Below the pieces are notes generated by a model. It ran no database searches and was not told the origin of the DNA. It saw nothing but the letters and a program-made list of their open reading frames with translations. Source: CAZPUI01 sp964415525 (lineage in GTDB: Bacteria > Acidobacteriota > Holophagae > Holophagales > Holophagaceae). From it: DNA of 5,070 nucleotides. The translations under genes were made by a program, and so were the position numbers. The stretch is taken from NCBI GenBank assembly GCA_964415525.1, contig CAYQAS010000190.1:1-5070 (forward strand), given 5' to 3'. Shown piece by piece: positions 1 to 5,070 of this stretch; the first letter of the stretch is position 1, and the number at the start of each line of letters is the position of its first letter.

Positions 1-292
1 CGCTCTGAATGAGCTCGCTCAGTCGAGTGAGCGCATCCTCTCGATTCTGCTCCTGACTTCGATATTGCTGGGCCTTGATGGTGATCATGCCTCCTTCTGA
101 GATGCGGTGATCTTTCAACTTCAGCAATTCTTCCTTATAAAATAGCGGCAACGATGAAGCGGCAATATCGAACTGCAAATGAATCGCGGATGAGACTTTA
201 TTCACGTTCTGCCCACCGGCACCTTGCGACCGCATCGCATGGATGTCGATTTCAGAATCGGGGATGGTGACATGTGATGAAATGTGAAGCAT
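1..292 (-). CDS. arfB: Alternative ribosome-rescue factor ArfB (peptidyl-tRNA hydrolase), 5' part, runs off the left edge
   Basis: The first 97 residues are present, starting at the ATG at 292; the 3' end lies outside the window. The protein begins MLHISSHVTIPDSEI and carries the catalytic GGQ at residues 26-28 within GAGGQNVNKVSSAIHL, the signature of class I release-factor domain 3. No release-factor domain 1 precedes it, which separates ArfB (YaeJ) from RF1 and RF2. Family knowledge: ArfB enters the empty mRNA channel of ribosomes stalled on non-stop mRNA with a basic C-terminal tail and hydrolyses the peptidyl-tRNA through GGQ. The tail (the E. coli protein has about 140 residues) cannot be seen here. 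I see no Shine-Dalgarno sequence before this ATG (the bases just upstream read TAACCTCT), and the preceding gene stops only 8 bases away, so translational coupling is plausible. A fuller GGQ-domain hydrolase such as mitochondrial ICT1-like proteins is the same family. Confidence 0.93.
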   Translation of the reverse strand, partial: MLHISSHVTIPDSEIDIHAMRSQGAGGQNVNKVSSAIHLQFDIAASSLPLFYKEELLKLKDHRISEGGMITIKAQQYRSQEQNREDALTRLSELIQS

Positions 293-300
293 AGAGGTTA

Positions 301-813
301 CTAAAAATCTGGCCCCTTGAGCATATTTCTGATATTTGGACTGATCTCATTTTTTGGTTTTCTCAGTTCCGCAATTACTAGACCAAGAAGTTCGTCTATT
401 TCTGAATGAACTGCTGCAAAGAAATCTCTGATTGGGCGAAGTTTGTTACTTAGGATAGTGGGTCCGTTTGGCAAGATCATGATCTCATATTCATCCATAA
501 AGAAATGATGGATGACGTGGTTGCGATCCGTTACCGCTTTCTTGAGATTCGGTTCGAGCGATGGCGGGAGGTTGATTCGCCTGTTTACTTCATCGACAAG
601 TTTACCCATAGTCTTCTTCTGCTGCATGGGATTATTTCGAGGGATTTCAAGATATCCTTGGAGCATCTCTTTCGGTAAATTCCCATTACCCAGATTGTCG
701 ATTGCCCCCGTTAAGAGCAATAGCGACTTTTCAAGGCTCAATGCCGCGACTGCGGTGAGACCGTAATTCGCGAACATCTCCTTGTAGCCGGGTTGTGAGG
801 AGTCAATTGGCAT
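301..813 (-). CDS. Uncharacterised 170-aa helical protein with a HEPN-like R-X4-H motif
   Basis: I do not recognise a named family. The protein is predicted by eye to be mostly helical, with a first helix pair around residues 13-40 (MFANYGLTAVAALSLEKS, Glu28 inside), a middle helical stretch at 64-81, and the motif DRNHVIHHFF at 96-105. Arg97 and His102 are spaced R-X4-H, with Asn following Arg, which is the active-site pattern of HEPN ribonucleases; a last helix pair follows at 125-151. Assignment to HEPN is an inference from this motif and the helix arrangement. HEPN proteins are often RNA-cleaving toxins or defence effectors. The start at 813 has only a weak AGG close to it; an ATG at 777 (Met13) directly follows AAGGAG and is an alternative, although with almost no spacer. 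The last 60 bases are about 35% G+C, against about 65% in a sample of hscA, which suggests acquired DNA. It ends 8 bases before arfB and is probably co-transcribed with it. Confidence 0.75.
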   Translation of the reverse strand: MPIDSSQPGYKEMFANYGLTAVAALSLEKSLLLLTGAIDNLGNGNLPKEMLQGYLEIPRNNPMQQKKTMGKLVDEVNRRINLPPSLEPNLKKAVTDRNHVIHHFFMDEYEIMILPNGPTILSNKLRPIRDFFAAVHSEIDELLGLVIAELRKPKNEISPNIRNMLKGPDF

Positions 814-892
814 CCTGGAACCTGTATCTAACAGCTTGGCTAAGAGGCGTAGCGCTTTATGTCGTATCCTTCTCCAGCCGAATGTTCGTTCG

Positions 893-1016
893 TCACACGA
901 ACCGTATCACTAACCCATTTATCAACAAACTGACAGCTGTTAATGTGAGGATCATATTGACCGCTGTGATCCAGTTCGGAGCAGACTGGATCTCCTGCCC
1001 CGTAAAATCGTTAAAA
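893..1016 (-). other. +1-frame continuation of the small membrane protein (39 further residues, third membrane segment)
   Basis: If one T of the TTTT run at 1013-1016 is skipped, translation passes from GDF directly into NDFTGQEIQSAPNW and on to a hydrophobic stretch AVNMILTLTAVSLLINGLVI, ending at TGA (893-895). The combined product would be 99 aa with membrane segments near 3-17, 22-41 and 75-96. An independent ORF in this frame could start at ATG 1051 (52 aa, overlapping by 41 bases), but that ATG has no Shine-Dalgarno sequence. The shift context on the coding strand is AGAGG, CGAC, then TTT TAA C: tRNA-Phe can re-pair perfectly one base on, the in-frame codon is a stop, and a purine-rich tract lies 4 bases upstream. 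This may be programmed shifting, a decayed gene or a sequence error. Confidence 0.5.
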
Positions 1017-1193
1017 GTCGCCTCTATAGCTGGAACGCTTCTTCGCCGCATTGGTGGCGTAATTGTGCATTATTCCCCATGACCAAAAGCATCCAGCTGC
1101 ACATGCGATGGCAAGGGCAAACAGTATTCCATGTTCTGTTCCGTAGAGTAGTACAACTGCTACGATAGCGACCAATACAGATAGCCAGCCCAT
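1011..1193 (-). CDS. Small membrane protein, 60 aa (probable N-terminal part of a frameshifted 99-aa protein)
   Basis: Function unknown. The 60-aa product has two hydrophobic segments, residues 3-17 (WLSVLVAIVAVVLLY) and about 22-41, followed by a Trp/His/Tyr-bearing junction (FWSWGIMHNYA, 36-46) and a basic patch (KKR, 51-53). It is probably an inner-membrane protein. The ATG at 1193 is preceded by GGGAG at 1205-1209 with an 11-base spacer, long but acceptable. The frame stops at TAA (1011-1013) directly after a Phe codon in a TTTT run, and the +1 frame continues with a credible third membrane segment, so the 60-aa form may be a truncation or the zero-frame product of a frameshift. No obvious operon partner: the next gene downstream starts 80 bases beyond the end of the shifted frame. 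The sequence fits a real protein better than chance because both membrane segments sit in one frame with a basic loop, but I cannot name homologues. Confidence 0.6.
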   Translation of the reverse strand: MGWLSVLVAIVAVVLLYGTEHGILFALAIACAAGCFWSWGIMHNYATNAAKKRSSYRGDF

Positions 1194-1546
1194 CCAATTT
1201 CAAGCTCCCGTCGTCTGTACGTTTTTATGGAGTCTACTGCCCCCTCGCTCGATTGTAGCAACACGAGACTGCGGAACCCATCCAATATTAGCCACGGCGT
1301 GGTGACCGCCGACTTTGCCGGAGGAACGGGGGCTCGTCGAGACTTCGCCAGGAATAAACGCGGAAAGTGACCGAGTCCGAGAGGGAATTTCTGAAGGCTT
1401 CCCCCTGACAGATACCCGGCAGGGGTGATCCGAGAGGCACGGACAGAATCTGCCTCTGGATGCTTAACATCCGTGACTTTGAGCCCCCTGGTAGTGTAGA
1501 AACAGGCCCCTGTGGCTGGGCGTAATGATACTGAAGTTGTTGAAGC
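1194..1546. other. 353-base stretch without a convincing gene
   Basis: Both strands were read. The only long open frame (1288-1593, minus) has the Ser/Arg/Pro-rich, motif-free composition of a chance ORF and overlaps the 74-aa gene, so I do not accept it. The stretch is rich in short inverted repeats between about 1295 and 1490, described separately. A TACAAT hexamer on the minus strand (1252-1257) could be a -10 box for the small membrane gene downstream, but I find no good -35 partner at 16-18 bases. Confidence 0.6.
1328..1488. ncRNA. Possible structured RNA or decayed element: nested stem-loops closed by an 8-bp stem
   Basis: GGGGGCTC (1328-1335) is perfectly complementary to GAGCCCCC (1481-1488). 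Inside lie, in order, ACTTCGC/GCG-ga-AAGT (1342-1348 with 1360-1368), GGGAA/TTCCC (1383-1387 with 1399-1403), CCCCTG/CAGGGG (1402-1407 with 1420-1425), AGAGGCA/TGCCTCT (1433-1439 with 1451-1457) and GGATG-cttaa-CATCC (1458-1472). The second and third share two bases, so they compete slightly. The strand is not decidable. An 8-bp match is about expected once by chance in a stretch this size, so only the ordered set is suggestive. It does not match what I know of tmRNA, RNase P RNA, the SRP RNA or the rod shape of 6S RNA. Confidence 0.2.
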
Positions 1547-1771
1547 TTAGGAAAGTTCCGGCAGGCGATCAATGATGCGCAGGCGGACCTCATTGCCCAC
1601 CTGCATTTGAATCATCTTAGTCATCAGGCTTTCACGAACCCTATTGGCATCTTCCAGATTAAATTGAATGGCCCCGCCAGATTGCTCGACGAAGTGAAAA
1701 AGCAGCAAGCTTGTAATGTGCTGGAGTTCCTCCTCGCTCGTGTGCGCACTCAGGTTCAAAATCTTGGACAT
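1547..1771 (-). CDS. Hypothetical protein, 74 aa, soluble
   Basis: I do not recognise the family. From the ATG at 1771 the product begins MSKILNLSAHTSEEELQH and ends RIIDRLPELS. It looks like a small alpha/beta protein: an acidic helix at about 11-29 (SEEELQHITSLLLFHFVEQ), a short GGAIQFN strand at 32-38, then a helix at 40-56 and a strand-like EVRLRII at 61-67. It has no cysteine, no signal peptide and no membrane segment. The frame stays open upstream to a GTG at 1801, which would add ten residues (PDDRAGISS region) that look unlike structured sequence; GGAA lies about 9 bases before the ATG, so I prefer 1771. It lies downstream of iscX on the same strand with a gap of about 260 bases, so it may be a separate transcription unit. 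Its regular amphipathic pattern argues for a real gene; a link to Fe-S assembly is not shown. Confidence 0.6.
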   Translation of the reverse strand: MSKILNLSAHTSEEELQHITSLLLFHFVEQSGGAIQFNLEDANRVRESLMTKMIQMQVGNEVRLRIIDRLPELS

Positions 1772-2035
1772 TGAAGAGATTCCAGCTCGATCGTCAGGCA
1801 CGGCCCTTTATCGCTGAATTCTCCATTATTCTACAATGCCTCCAAAGAGGGGGTAGCTCTGTCTTGCAATGAGAGACGCCTTGTGTATCATATCGGCTGC
1901 CGCTTACTGCCTTACCATGACAATGGTGTACAGACGGAAGTGTACGATCAGTCTACGGAAACGCTAGTGGTGGCCATCAGCGATTCAATCCGGCCAAGAC
2001 GGCCTTCGTTGTCTGCGGTATTACTTCGAGGCGGG
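1772..2035. other. Intergenic region between iscX and the 74-aa gene
   Basis: I see no gene on either strand and no strong terminator after iscX. Only weak inverted repeats occur, such as ACCAT-tgac-ATGGT around 1916-1929 and GGCC pairs near 1992-2004, none followed by a T-run. On the minus strand a TAGAAT hexamer near 1830 could be a -10 box for the 74-aa gene, but it lacks a recognisable -35 at the usual distance. Confidence 0.5.
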
Positions 2036-2248
2036 TTAGGACTTCGAGTCCTGATATTCTTCGTGCCAGGCCATTTGGATCGATTCGAGAATTTTCTCGT
2101 TCGATTTCTTGGGATCGTCCTTAAAGTCCGGGAGCGCCGTAATCCAGGCATGCAGATCGGTGAATCGGACGGTAAGTGGGTCTGTTTCAGGATGTTCTTC
2201 GACTAAACGAATGGCGATATCCTCGGTATCCTGCCACTTCAGATTCAT
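2036..2248 (-). CDS. iscX: Fe-S cluster assembly protein IscX
   Basis: The 70-aa product aligns by eye over its whole length with E. coli IscX (YfhJ, 66 aa): MNLKWQDTEDIA at the start, then TDPLTVRFTDLHAWI (23-37), DFKDDPKKSNEKILESIQ (41-58) and an acidic end WHEE. The RFTDLHxWI and SNEKILE blocks are the family signature, and the many Asp/Glu residues give the usual acidic surface. Family knowledge: IscX binds the cysteine desulfurase IscS at the site also used by frataxin and ferredoxin, binds iron, and tunes the rate of cluster assembly in the cytosol. The start is ATG 2248, not the in-frame GTG two codons upstream, because the GTG overlaps the Shine-Dalgarno sequence itself. It follows hscA by 55 bases on the same strand and is probably in one operon with it. 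It is the last recognisable ISC gene in the transcript here. Confidence 0.95.
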   Translation of the reverse strand: MNLKWQDTEDIAIRLVEEHPETDPLTVRFTDLHAWITALPDFKDDPKKSNEKILESIQMAWHEEYQDSKS

Positions 2249-2253
2249 ATCCA

Positions 2254-2259
2254 CTCCTC
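2254..2259 (-). promoter_or_regulatory. Ribosome-binding site of iscX
   Basis: GAGGAG on the minus strand lies 5 bases before the ATG at 2248. It decides the start: the GTG at 2254 would lie partly inside this site. Confidence 0.8.
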
Positions 2260-2303
2260 ATGTTCCGTCGTAAGCCAACCACGGCATCGGGACGAGACCG
2301 TCG

Positions 2304-4124
2304 CTACGTGACATCCGAGACCTTTTTGCCCTGCAACCCCTTCGTAAGCGAATCATTTAAGAGTGCGACGGTCAGCGGTTTTGCGGCCTGTTCGAGGTCC
2401 GCCATGCGTGCACGGATAGCGCGTGGATCTGTCGCGTCTTTGGCAACAGTCAGCGCCGCCAGCGCGGCACGAGCGACGGCAATGTTGTCTGGTGCAATGA
2501 GATGGCCTCCCTCAAGGAGGGATTTCTCCGTCGTCGTAATCAAAGCACCGGCATCCAGTCGTGCTTCAATCAACTTGCGGGCGGAGACATCATCCGCAGC
2601 GAACTTAAATGAATCTTCGATCATTCGCTCCACTTCACTATCCGACAAACCGTAGGATGGTTTGACCTCGATAGACTGGCTTTGCCCGGTCCGCATGTCT
2701 TTCGCCAGTACGTTGAGAATGCCGTTTGCGTCGATCAAGAACGTGACTTCGATACGCGGCACGCCAGCGGGTAAGGGTGGCACTTTGAGTCTGAATCGCG
2801 CCAGGCTTCGATTGTCTCTCGCGAGCTCGCGCTCCCCTTGAAGGATATGAATGTCGACACCGGTCTGGCCGTCGACGTAGGTCGTAAACATCTCTTTTGC
2901 GCCCGCGGGAATAGTCGTATTCCGTCGGATCACGCTGCTCATTACGCCACCCATCGTTTCGATGCCGAGCGATAACGGGGTGACATCCAGCAGCAGCATG
3001 TCGGTGGTACCACCGCTCAATATATCGGCTTGGACTGCCGCCCCGAGTGCGACGACTTCGTCGGGATTGAGTTCGCAATGGGGAATCGTGCCGAAGAGAT
3101 CCTGGACACGCTGCCGAACGAGCGGCATACGAGTCGACCCGCCGACGAGGACCACTTCTTCGATATCTCTGGAAGTAAGGCCTGCATCTTTCAAGGCGAG
3201 GCGGCATGGCCCGAGCGTGCGCTCCACCAGATGCATGGTGAGAGATTCGAGTTGATCACGAGTCACATCTCTCTCGTACCGCCCTTTCCCCTCAGGCAGA
3301 TCGAGTATGGCCGTCGTCTTGATCCCATCGGAGAGCCTAATCTTCGTCTGTTCTGCTTCCAGTCGAACCGCTTGAATATGGTCGGGATAGGCATTCAAGT
3401 CGAGACCATATTGCTCGTGGATTTCCTTGACGAAAAGGTCTGCGAGCTGGCGGTCGAAGTCATCGCCTCCAAGATGAGTGTCGCCGTTGGTCGCCAGAAC
3501 TTCGAAAATGCCGTTCTTAAGTTTGAGAATGGAAATATCAAAGGTTCCCCCGCCAAGATCATAGACGGCAATCGTTCCTTGAGTCTTTTGCTGGAGCCCA
3601 TAGGCCAGCGAGGCAGCGGTCGGTTCATTGATGATCCGTAACACCTCGAGCCCCGCGATCATCCCGGCATCCTTCGTCGCTTGCCGTTGGCTATCATTAA
3701 AATAGGCGGGGACGGTGATGACAGCTTTGGTAATGCTCTCGCCGAGATGCGCCTCAGCCCGATGCTTCAGTTCCTTCAAAATCATGGCCGAGATTTGCGG
3801 CGGGGAATAGGTTTTCTCGCCAAGCTTGATCCGAATCACCCCACCCTGCTCCGTTAAGTGGTAAGGGAAGTACGCCAGCTCGCCCTGCACATCCTCAAGA
3901 CTCTTTCCCATGAATCGCTTCACGGAATACACAGTCCGTTCTGGGCTGCGGGTCAAGTGTTCTTTTGCCGGATTGCCGACGATCAGCCCGTTGTCGGTCA
4001 TCGCGACAACAGAGGGAACCATTGTCCGATCGTGTCGATCTGGGATAACACAAGGACGCCCGTCTGCCATGTAGGCCACGAGCGAATTCGTTGTCCCGAG
4101 ATCGATACCGACGATTCGTGCCAT
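2304..4124 (-). CDS. hscA: Fe-S assembly Hsp70 chaperone HscA
   Basis: The 606-aa product has a full Hsp70 architecture. The nucleotide-binding domain shows the phosphate-1 loop IVGIDLGTTNSLVA (4-17), phosphate-2 VYDLGGGTFDIS (187-198) and adenosine motif VVLVGGSTRMP (324-334). The linker and start of the substrate domain read LLLDVTPLSLGIETMGG (377-393), and the IRRNTTIP and VKPSYGLSDSEV (487-498) blocks are those of HscA rather than DnaK. It lacks the long DnaK tail, and the length is close to that of E. coli HscA (616). Family knowledge: with HscB it binds the LPPVK loop of IscU and uses ATP hydrolysis to promote transfer of the [2Fe-2S] cluster to acceptor proteins. The ATG at 4124 is 8 bases after the hscB stop and has only a weak GGA before it, so coupling to hscB is likely. 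All ATPase motifs are intact. A DnaK paralogue is unlikely given the neighbours. Confidence 0.97.
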   Translation of the reverse strand: MARIVGIDLGTTNSLVAYMADGRPCVIPDRHDRTMVPSVVAMTDNGLIVGNPAKEHLTRSPERTVYSVKRFMGKSLEDVQGELAYFPYHLTEQGGVIRIKLGEKTYSPPQISAMILKELKHRAEAHLGESITKAVITVPAYFNDSQRQATKDAGMIAGLEVLRIINEPTAASLAYGLQQKTQGTIAVYDLGGGTFDISILKLKNGIFEVLATNGDTHLGGDDFDRQLADLFVKEIHEQYGLDLNAYPDHIQAVRLEAEQTKIRLSDGIKTTAILDLPEGKGRYERDVTRDQLESLTMHLVERTLGPCRLALKDAGLTSRDIEEVVLVGGSTRMPLVRQRVQDLFGTIPHCELNPDEVVALGAAVQADILSGGTTDMLLLDVTPLSLGIETMGGVMSSVIRRNTTIPAGAKEMFTTYVDGQTGVDIHILQGERELARDNRSLARFRLKVPPLPAGVPRIEVTFLIDANGILNVLAKDMRTGQSQSIEVKPSYGLSDSEVERMIEDSFKFAADDVSARKLIEARLDAGALITTTEKSLLEGGHLIAPDNIAVARAALAALTVAKDATDPRAIRARMADLEQAAKPLTVALLNDSLTKGLQGKKVSDVT

Positions 4125-4132
4125 GGCAGTGA

Positions 4133-4849
4133 TTATCCGATGGTTGAGACGAGATCGCTTACGATGTTCTTGACATAGGTGCGGTTAGAAAGTTGTTCGC
4201 GCATCTCTTTCAATATCCGGTCACGATCGGCCCTCGCCTGGCTGGTGGCCTCCCCGCGATCTTGGAGTGCGTCCCACTGAACGAAGAGCTGCTGCAGGGT
4301 GGTCTCCATCTCCCGTTGCCGCTGTTCAAGCGTATTCCGCTCAGACTGGAGCTTCGCACGAAGCGTCGATCCAGTTTCTGACGTCTGTCCGGCAGTTCTG
4401 TATTCATTCAATGTATCTTGCAGCTCAAGAATCTCTTCAAACAGGTCGGAGGGAGGAGTATTCCGGATCTCCTTCACCGCCCCTGCTTCCAGGCCGAGAA
4501 GATATTCAGCTCGTTCGATTGGGTCACGGAGCGTCCGGTATGCGGAATTCAACTGGGCAGAATTGCTGAGACTGATCGTCTGTTCGGCAGCGCTCTTATT
4601 CTGATAAAAATCTGGATGGAATGCGCGACTCAACTCGTAGAATTTGCTTTCCAGTTGCCGCTGATCGATCATGAGGCGGCGGGGGAGGCCCAAGCACGTG
4701 AAGTAATCGAGCTCCTTGGAGACCGGCTGGACCTTGACGCACCGGTCACAGAAGTATTCACCGGACACTTCAGACTGGCAGTGCCAGCACATGCTTCGAG
4801 CCATCTGTAGCTCACGAGGGCTTGAGCTGTGGGTGTGCTGATGATTCAT
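4133..4849 (-). CDS. hscB: Fe-S assembly co-chaperone HscB (J-domain protein) with N-terminal four-cysteine module
   Basis: The 238-aa product starts with a His/Ser-rich leader, then CWHC (21-24) and CDRC (34-37), a CxxC-x9-CxxC pattern that should bind a metal, probably zinc. The J domain follows (about 47-118) with the essential HPD at 78-80 in RAFHPDFY and the usual LNSAYRTLRDPIERAEYLL. The C-terminal part (about 130-238) is helical and charged, as in the IscU-binding domain of HscB. The protein is longer than E. coli HscB (171 aa) because of the cysteine module and a longer helical region near 155-215. Family knowledge: HscB delivers IscU to HscA and stimulates its ATPase. I chose ATG 4849 because AGAGG (4857-4861) lies 7 bases upstream; the alternatives at 4804 and 4792 have no good ribosome-binding site, though they keep the cysteines. 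The frame is open further upstream, but that region holds the hairpin. Confidence 0.95.
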   Translation of the reverse strand: MNHQHTHSSSPRELQMARSMCWHCQSEVSGEYFCDRCVKVQPVSKELDYFTCLGLPRRLMIDQRQLESKFYELSRAFHPDFYQNKSAAEQTISLSNSAQLNSAYRTLRDPIERAEYLLGLEAGAVKEIRNTPPSDLFEEILELQDTLNEYRTAGQTSETGSTLRAKLQSERNTLEQRQREMETTLQQLFVQWDALQDRGEATSQARADRDRILKEMREQLSNRTYVKNIVSDLVSTIG

Positions 4850-4856
4850 CCCGCTA

Positions 4857-4861
4857 CCTCT
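4857..4861 (-). promoter_or_regulatory. Ribosome-binding site of hscB
   Basis: AGAGG (within GAAGAGGT) on the minus strand, 7 bases before the ATG at 4849. It supports the longer hscB start and lies only 9 bases after the foot of the upstream hairpin, so a stable hairpin could influence access to it. Confidence 0.65.
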
Positions 4862-4870
4862 TCTAACAAG

Positions 4871-4897
4871 ACGGGCATGGCAGCCTGCCATGCCCGT
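4871..4897 (-). terminator. Perfect 12-bp hairpin between iscA and hscB (attenuator, leaky terminator or mRNA-processing element)
   Basis: ACGGGCATGGCA (4871-4882) and TGCCATGCCCGT (4886-4897) form a perfect 12-bp, GC-rich stem with a 3-base loop. In transcription it comes 29 bases after the iscA stop and is followed by CTTGTTAG, which has too few T residues for a strong intrinsic terminator. The best reading is a partial terminator or an RNA-stability or processing element separating the iscA part of the message from hscB-hscA-iscX. Its strand assignment follows from the genes; the stem itself is symmetric. Confidence 0.7.
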
Positions 4898-4926
4898 GGA
4901 CGGTCGTGATGCTCTGCTGACAATCG

Positions 4927-5070
4927 TTATGCCGAGAAGGACTCTCCACAACCACAGGTCTTGTCGGCATTCGGATTGACAAATTTGAAGTTTCCGCCCA
5001 TCAGGTCTTTCTGGAAGTCCAACTGCGTGCCTTGAAGATAAATGGCGCTCTTGGCGTCGACAATGACTTT
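4927..5070 (-). CDS. iscA: A-type Fe-S carrier protein (IscA/ErpA family), C-terminal part, runs off the right edge
   Basis: Only the last 47 residues and the stop are in the window. They read KVIVDAKSAIYLQGTQLDF at the start and NPNADKTCGCGESFSA at the end. The C-terminal CGCGESF with its two conserved cysteines and the FxFxNPNA block are the hallmark of A-type carriers; the third cluster-binding cysteine would be upstream, outside the window. Family knowledge: these dimers bind [2Fe-2S] or [4Fe-4S] clusters, or iron, and pass clusters to apo-proteins in the cytosol. The position directly upstream of hscB is that of iscA in the isc operon, so I use this symbol, but ErpA or SufA-like proteins share the same C-terminus. 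The gap to hscB is 77 bases and contains the hairpin. Confidence 0.93.
   Translation of the reverse strand, partial: KVIVDAKSAIYLQGTQLDFQKDLMGGNFKFVNPNADKTCGCGESFSA

Noticed and set aside
795..1082. 95-aa plus-strand ORF over the small membrane gene
   Set aside because: It is antisense to the minus-strand membrane frames, which have ordered hydrophobic segments; no ribosome-binding site is evident.
1328..1488. Known structural RNA (tmRNA, RNase P RNA, SRP RNA, 6S RNA)
   Set aside because: None of the conserved sequence blocks of these RNAs is present, and the branched layout does not fit the 6S rod.
1288..1593. 101-aa minus-strand ORF
   Set aside because: It overlaps the better-patterned 74-aa gene, has chance-like Ser/Arg/Pro-rich composition and no ribosome-binding site or motif that I can see; its sequence is shaped by the inverted repeats.
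1883..2206. 107-aa plus-strand ORF over iscX
   Set aside because: Its second half is antisense to iscX, which is unmistakable; the first half has no recognisable pattern.
2638..3207. 189-aa minus-strand ORF inside hscA, very Arg-rich
   Set aside because: It is a frame shadow of hscA, whose frame has all Hsp70 motifs; the Arg-rich composition is typical of a shifted frame.
3030..3641. 203-aa plus-strand ORF opposite hscA
   Set aside because: Antisense shadow of a highly conserved gene; no independent motif.
4850..4951. N-terminal extension of hscB upstream of 4849 (34 residues)
   Set aside because: It would run through the hairpin and into the end of iscA, and the ribosome-binding site AGAGG points to the ATG at 4849.
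1..5070. CRISPR array, tRNA genes, insertion sequences or attachment sites
   Set aside because: I found no regularly spaced direct repeats, no tRNA cloverleaf or T-loop sequence, and no transposase or terminal inverted repeats in the window.

Overview
The window reads as chromosomal DNA of a Gram-negative bacterium with moderately high G+C. Every gene I can support lies on the minus strand, so transcription runs from position 5070 towards 1. The right half is a textbook iron-sulfur cluster (ISC) assembly segment: the end of an A-type carrier gene (iscA-like), then hscB, hscA and iscX. A Nitrospirota-type genome would fit the gene content and order, but that is an impression from memory, not something the sequence proves.

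Right part (2036-5070). The order in transcription is iscA (partial) - hscB - hscA - iscX. HscB and HscA are the J-domain co-chaperone and the Hsp70 that work on the scaffold IscU; IscX modulates the desulfurase IscS; the A-type protein carries clusters onward. The ferredoxin gene fdx, which sits between hscA and iscX in the Escherichia coli operon, is absent from that place. A perfect 12-bp hairpin lies between iscA and hscB, just ahead of the hscB ribosome-binding site, and may set different expression for the two parts. HscB carries an N-terminal four-cysteine module.

Middle part (about 814-2035). This is sparse: a 74-aa protein of unknown function, a 353-base stretch without a convincing gene but with several potential stem-loops, and a small membrane protein whose reading frame seems to be split by a +1 shift at a TTTT run. 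The stop at the shift (TTT TAA C, preceded by AGAGG) resembles the context of the programmed prfB frameshift, so the full product may be a 99-aa protein with three membrane segments.

Left part (1-813). A 170-aa, relatively AT-rich gene encodes an all-helical-looking protein with an R-X4-H motif like that of HEPN ribonucleases. It ends 8 bases before the start of arfB, a GGQ-bearing peptidyl-tRNA hydrolase that rescues stalled ribosomes; arfB runs off the left edge. The pairing of a possible RNase with a ribosome-rescue factor is the most suggestive new association here.
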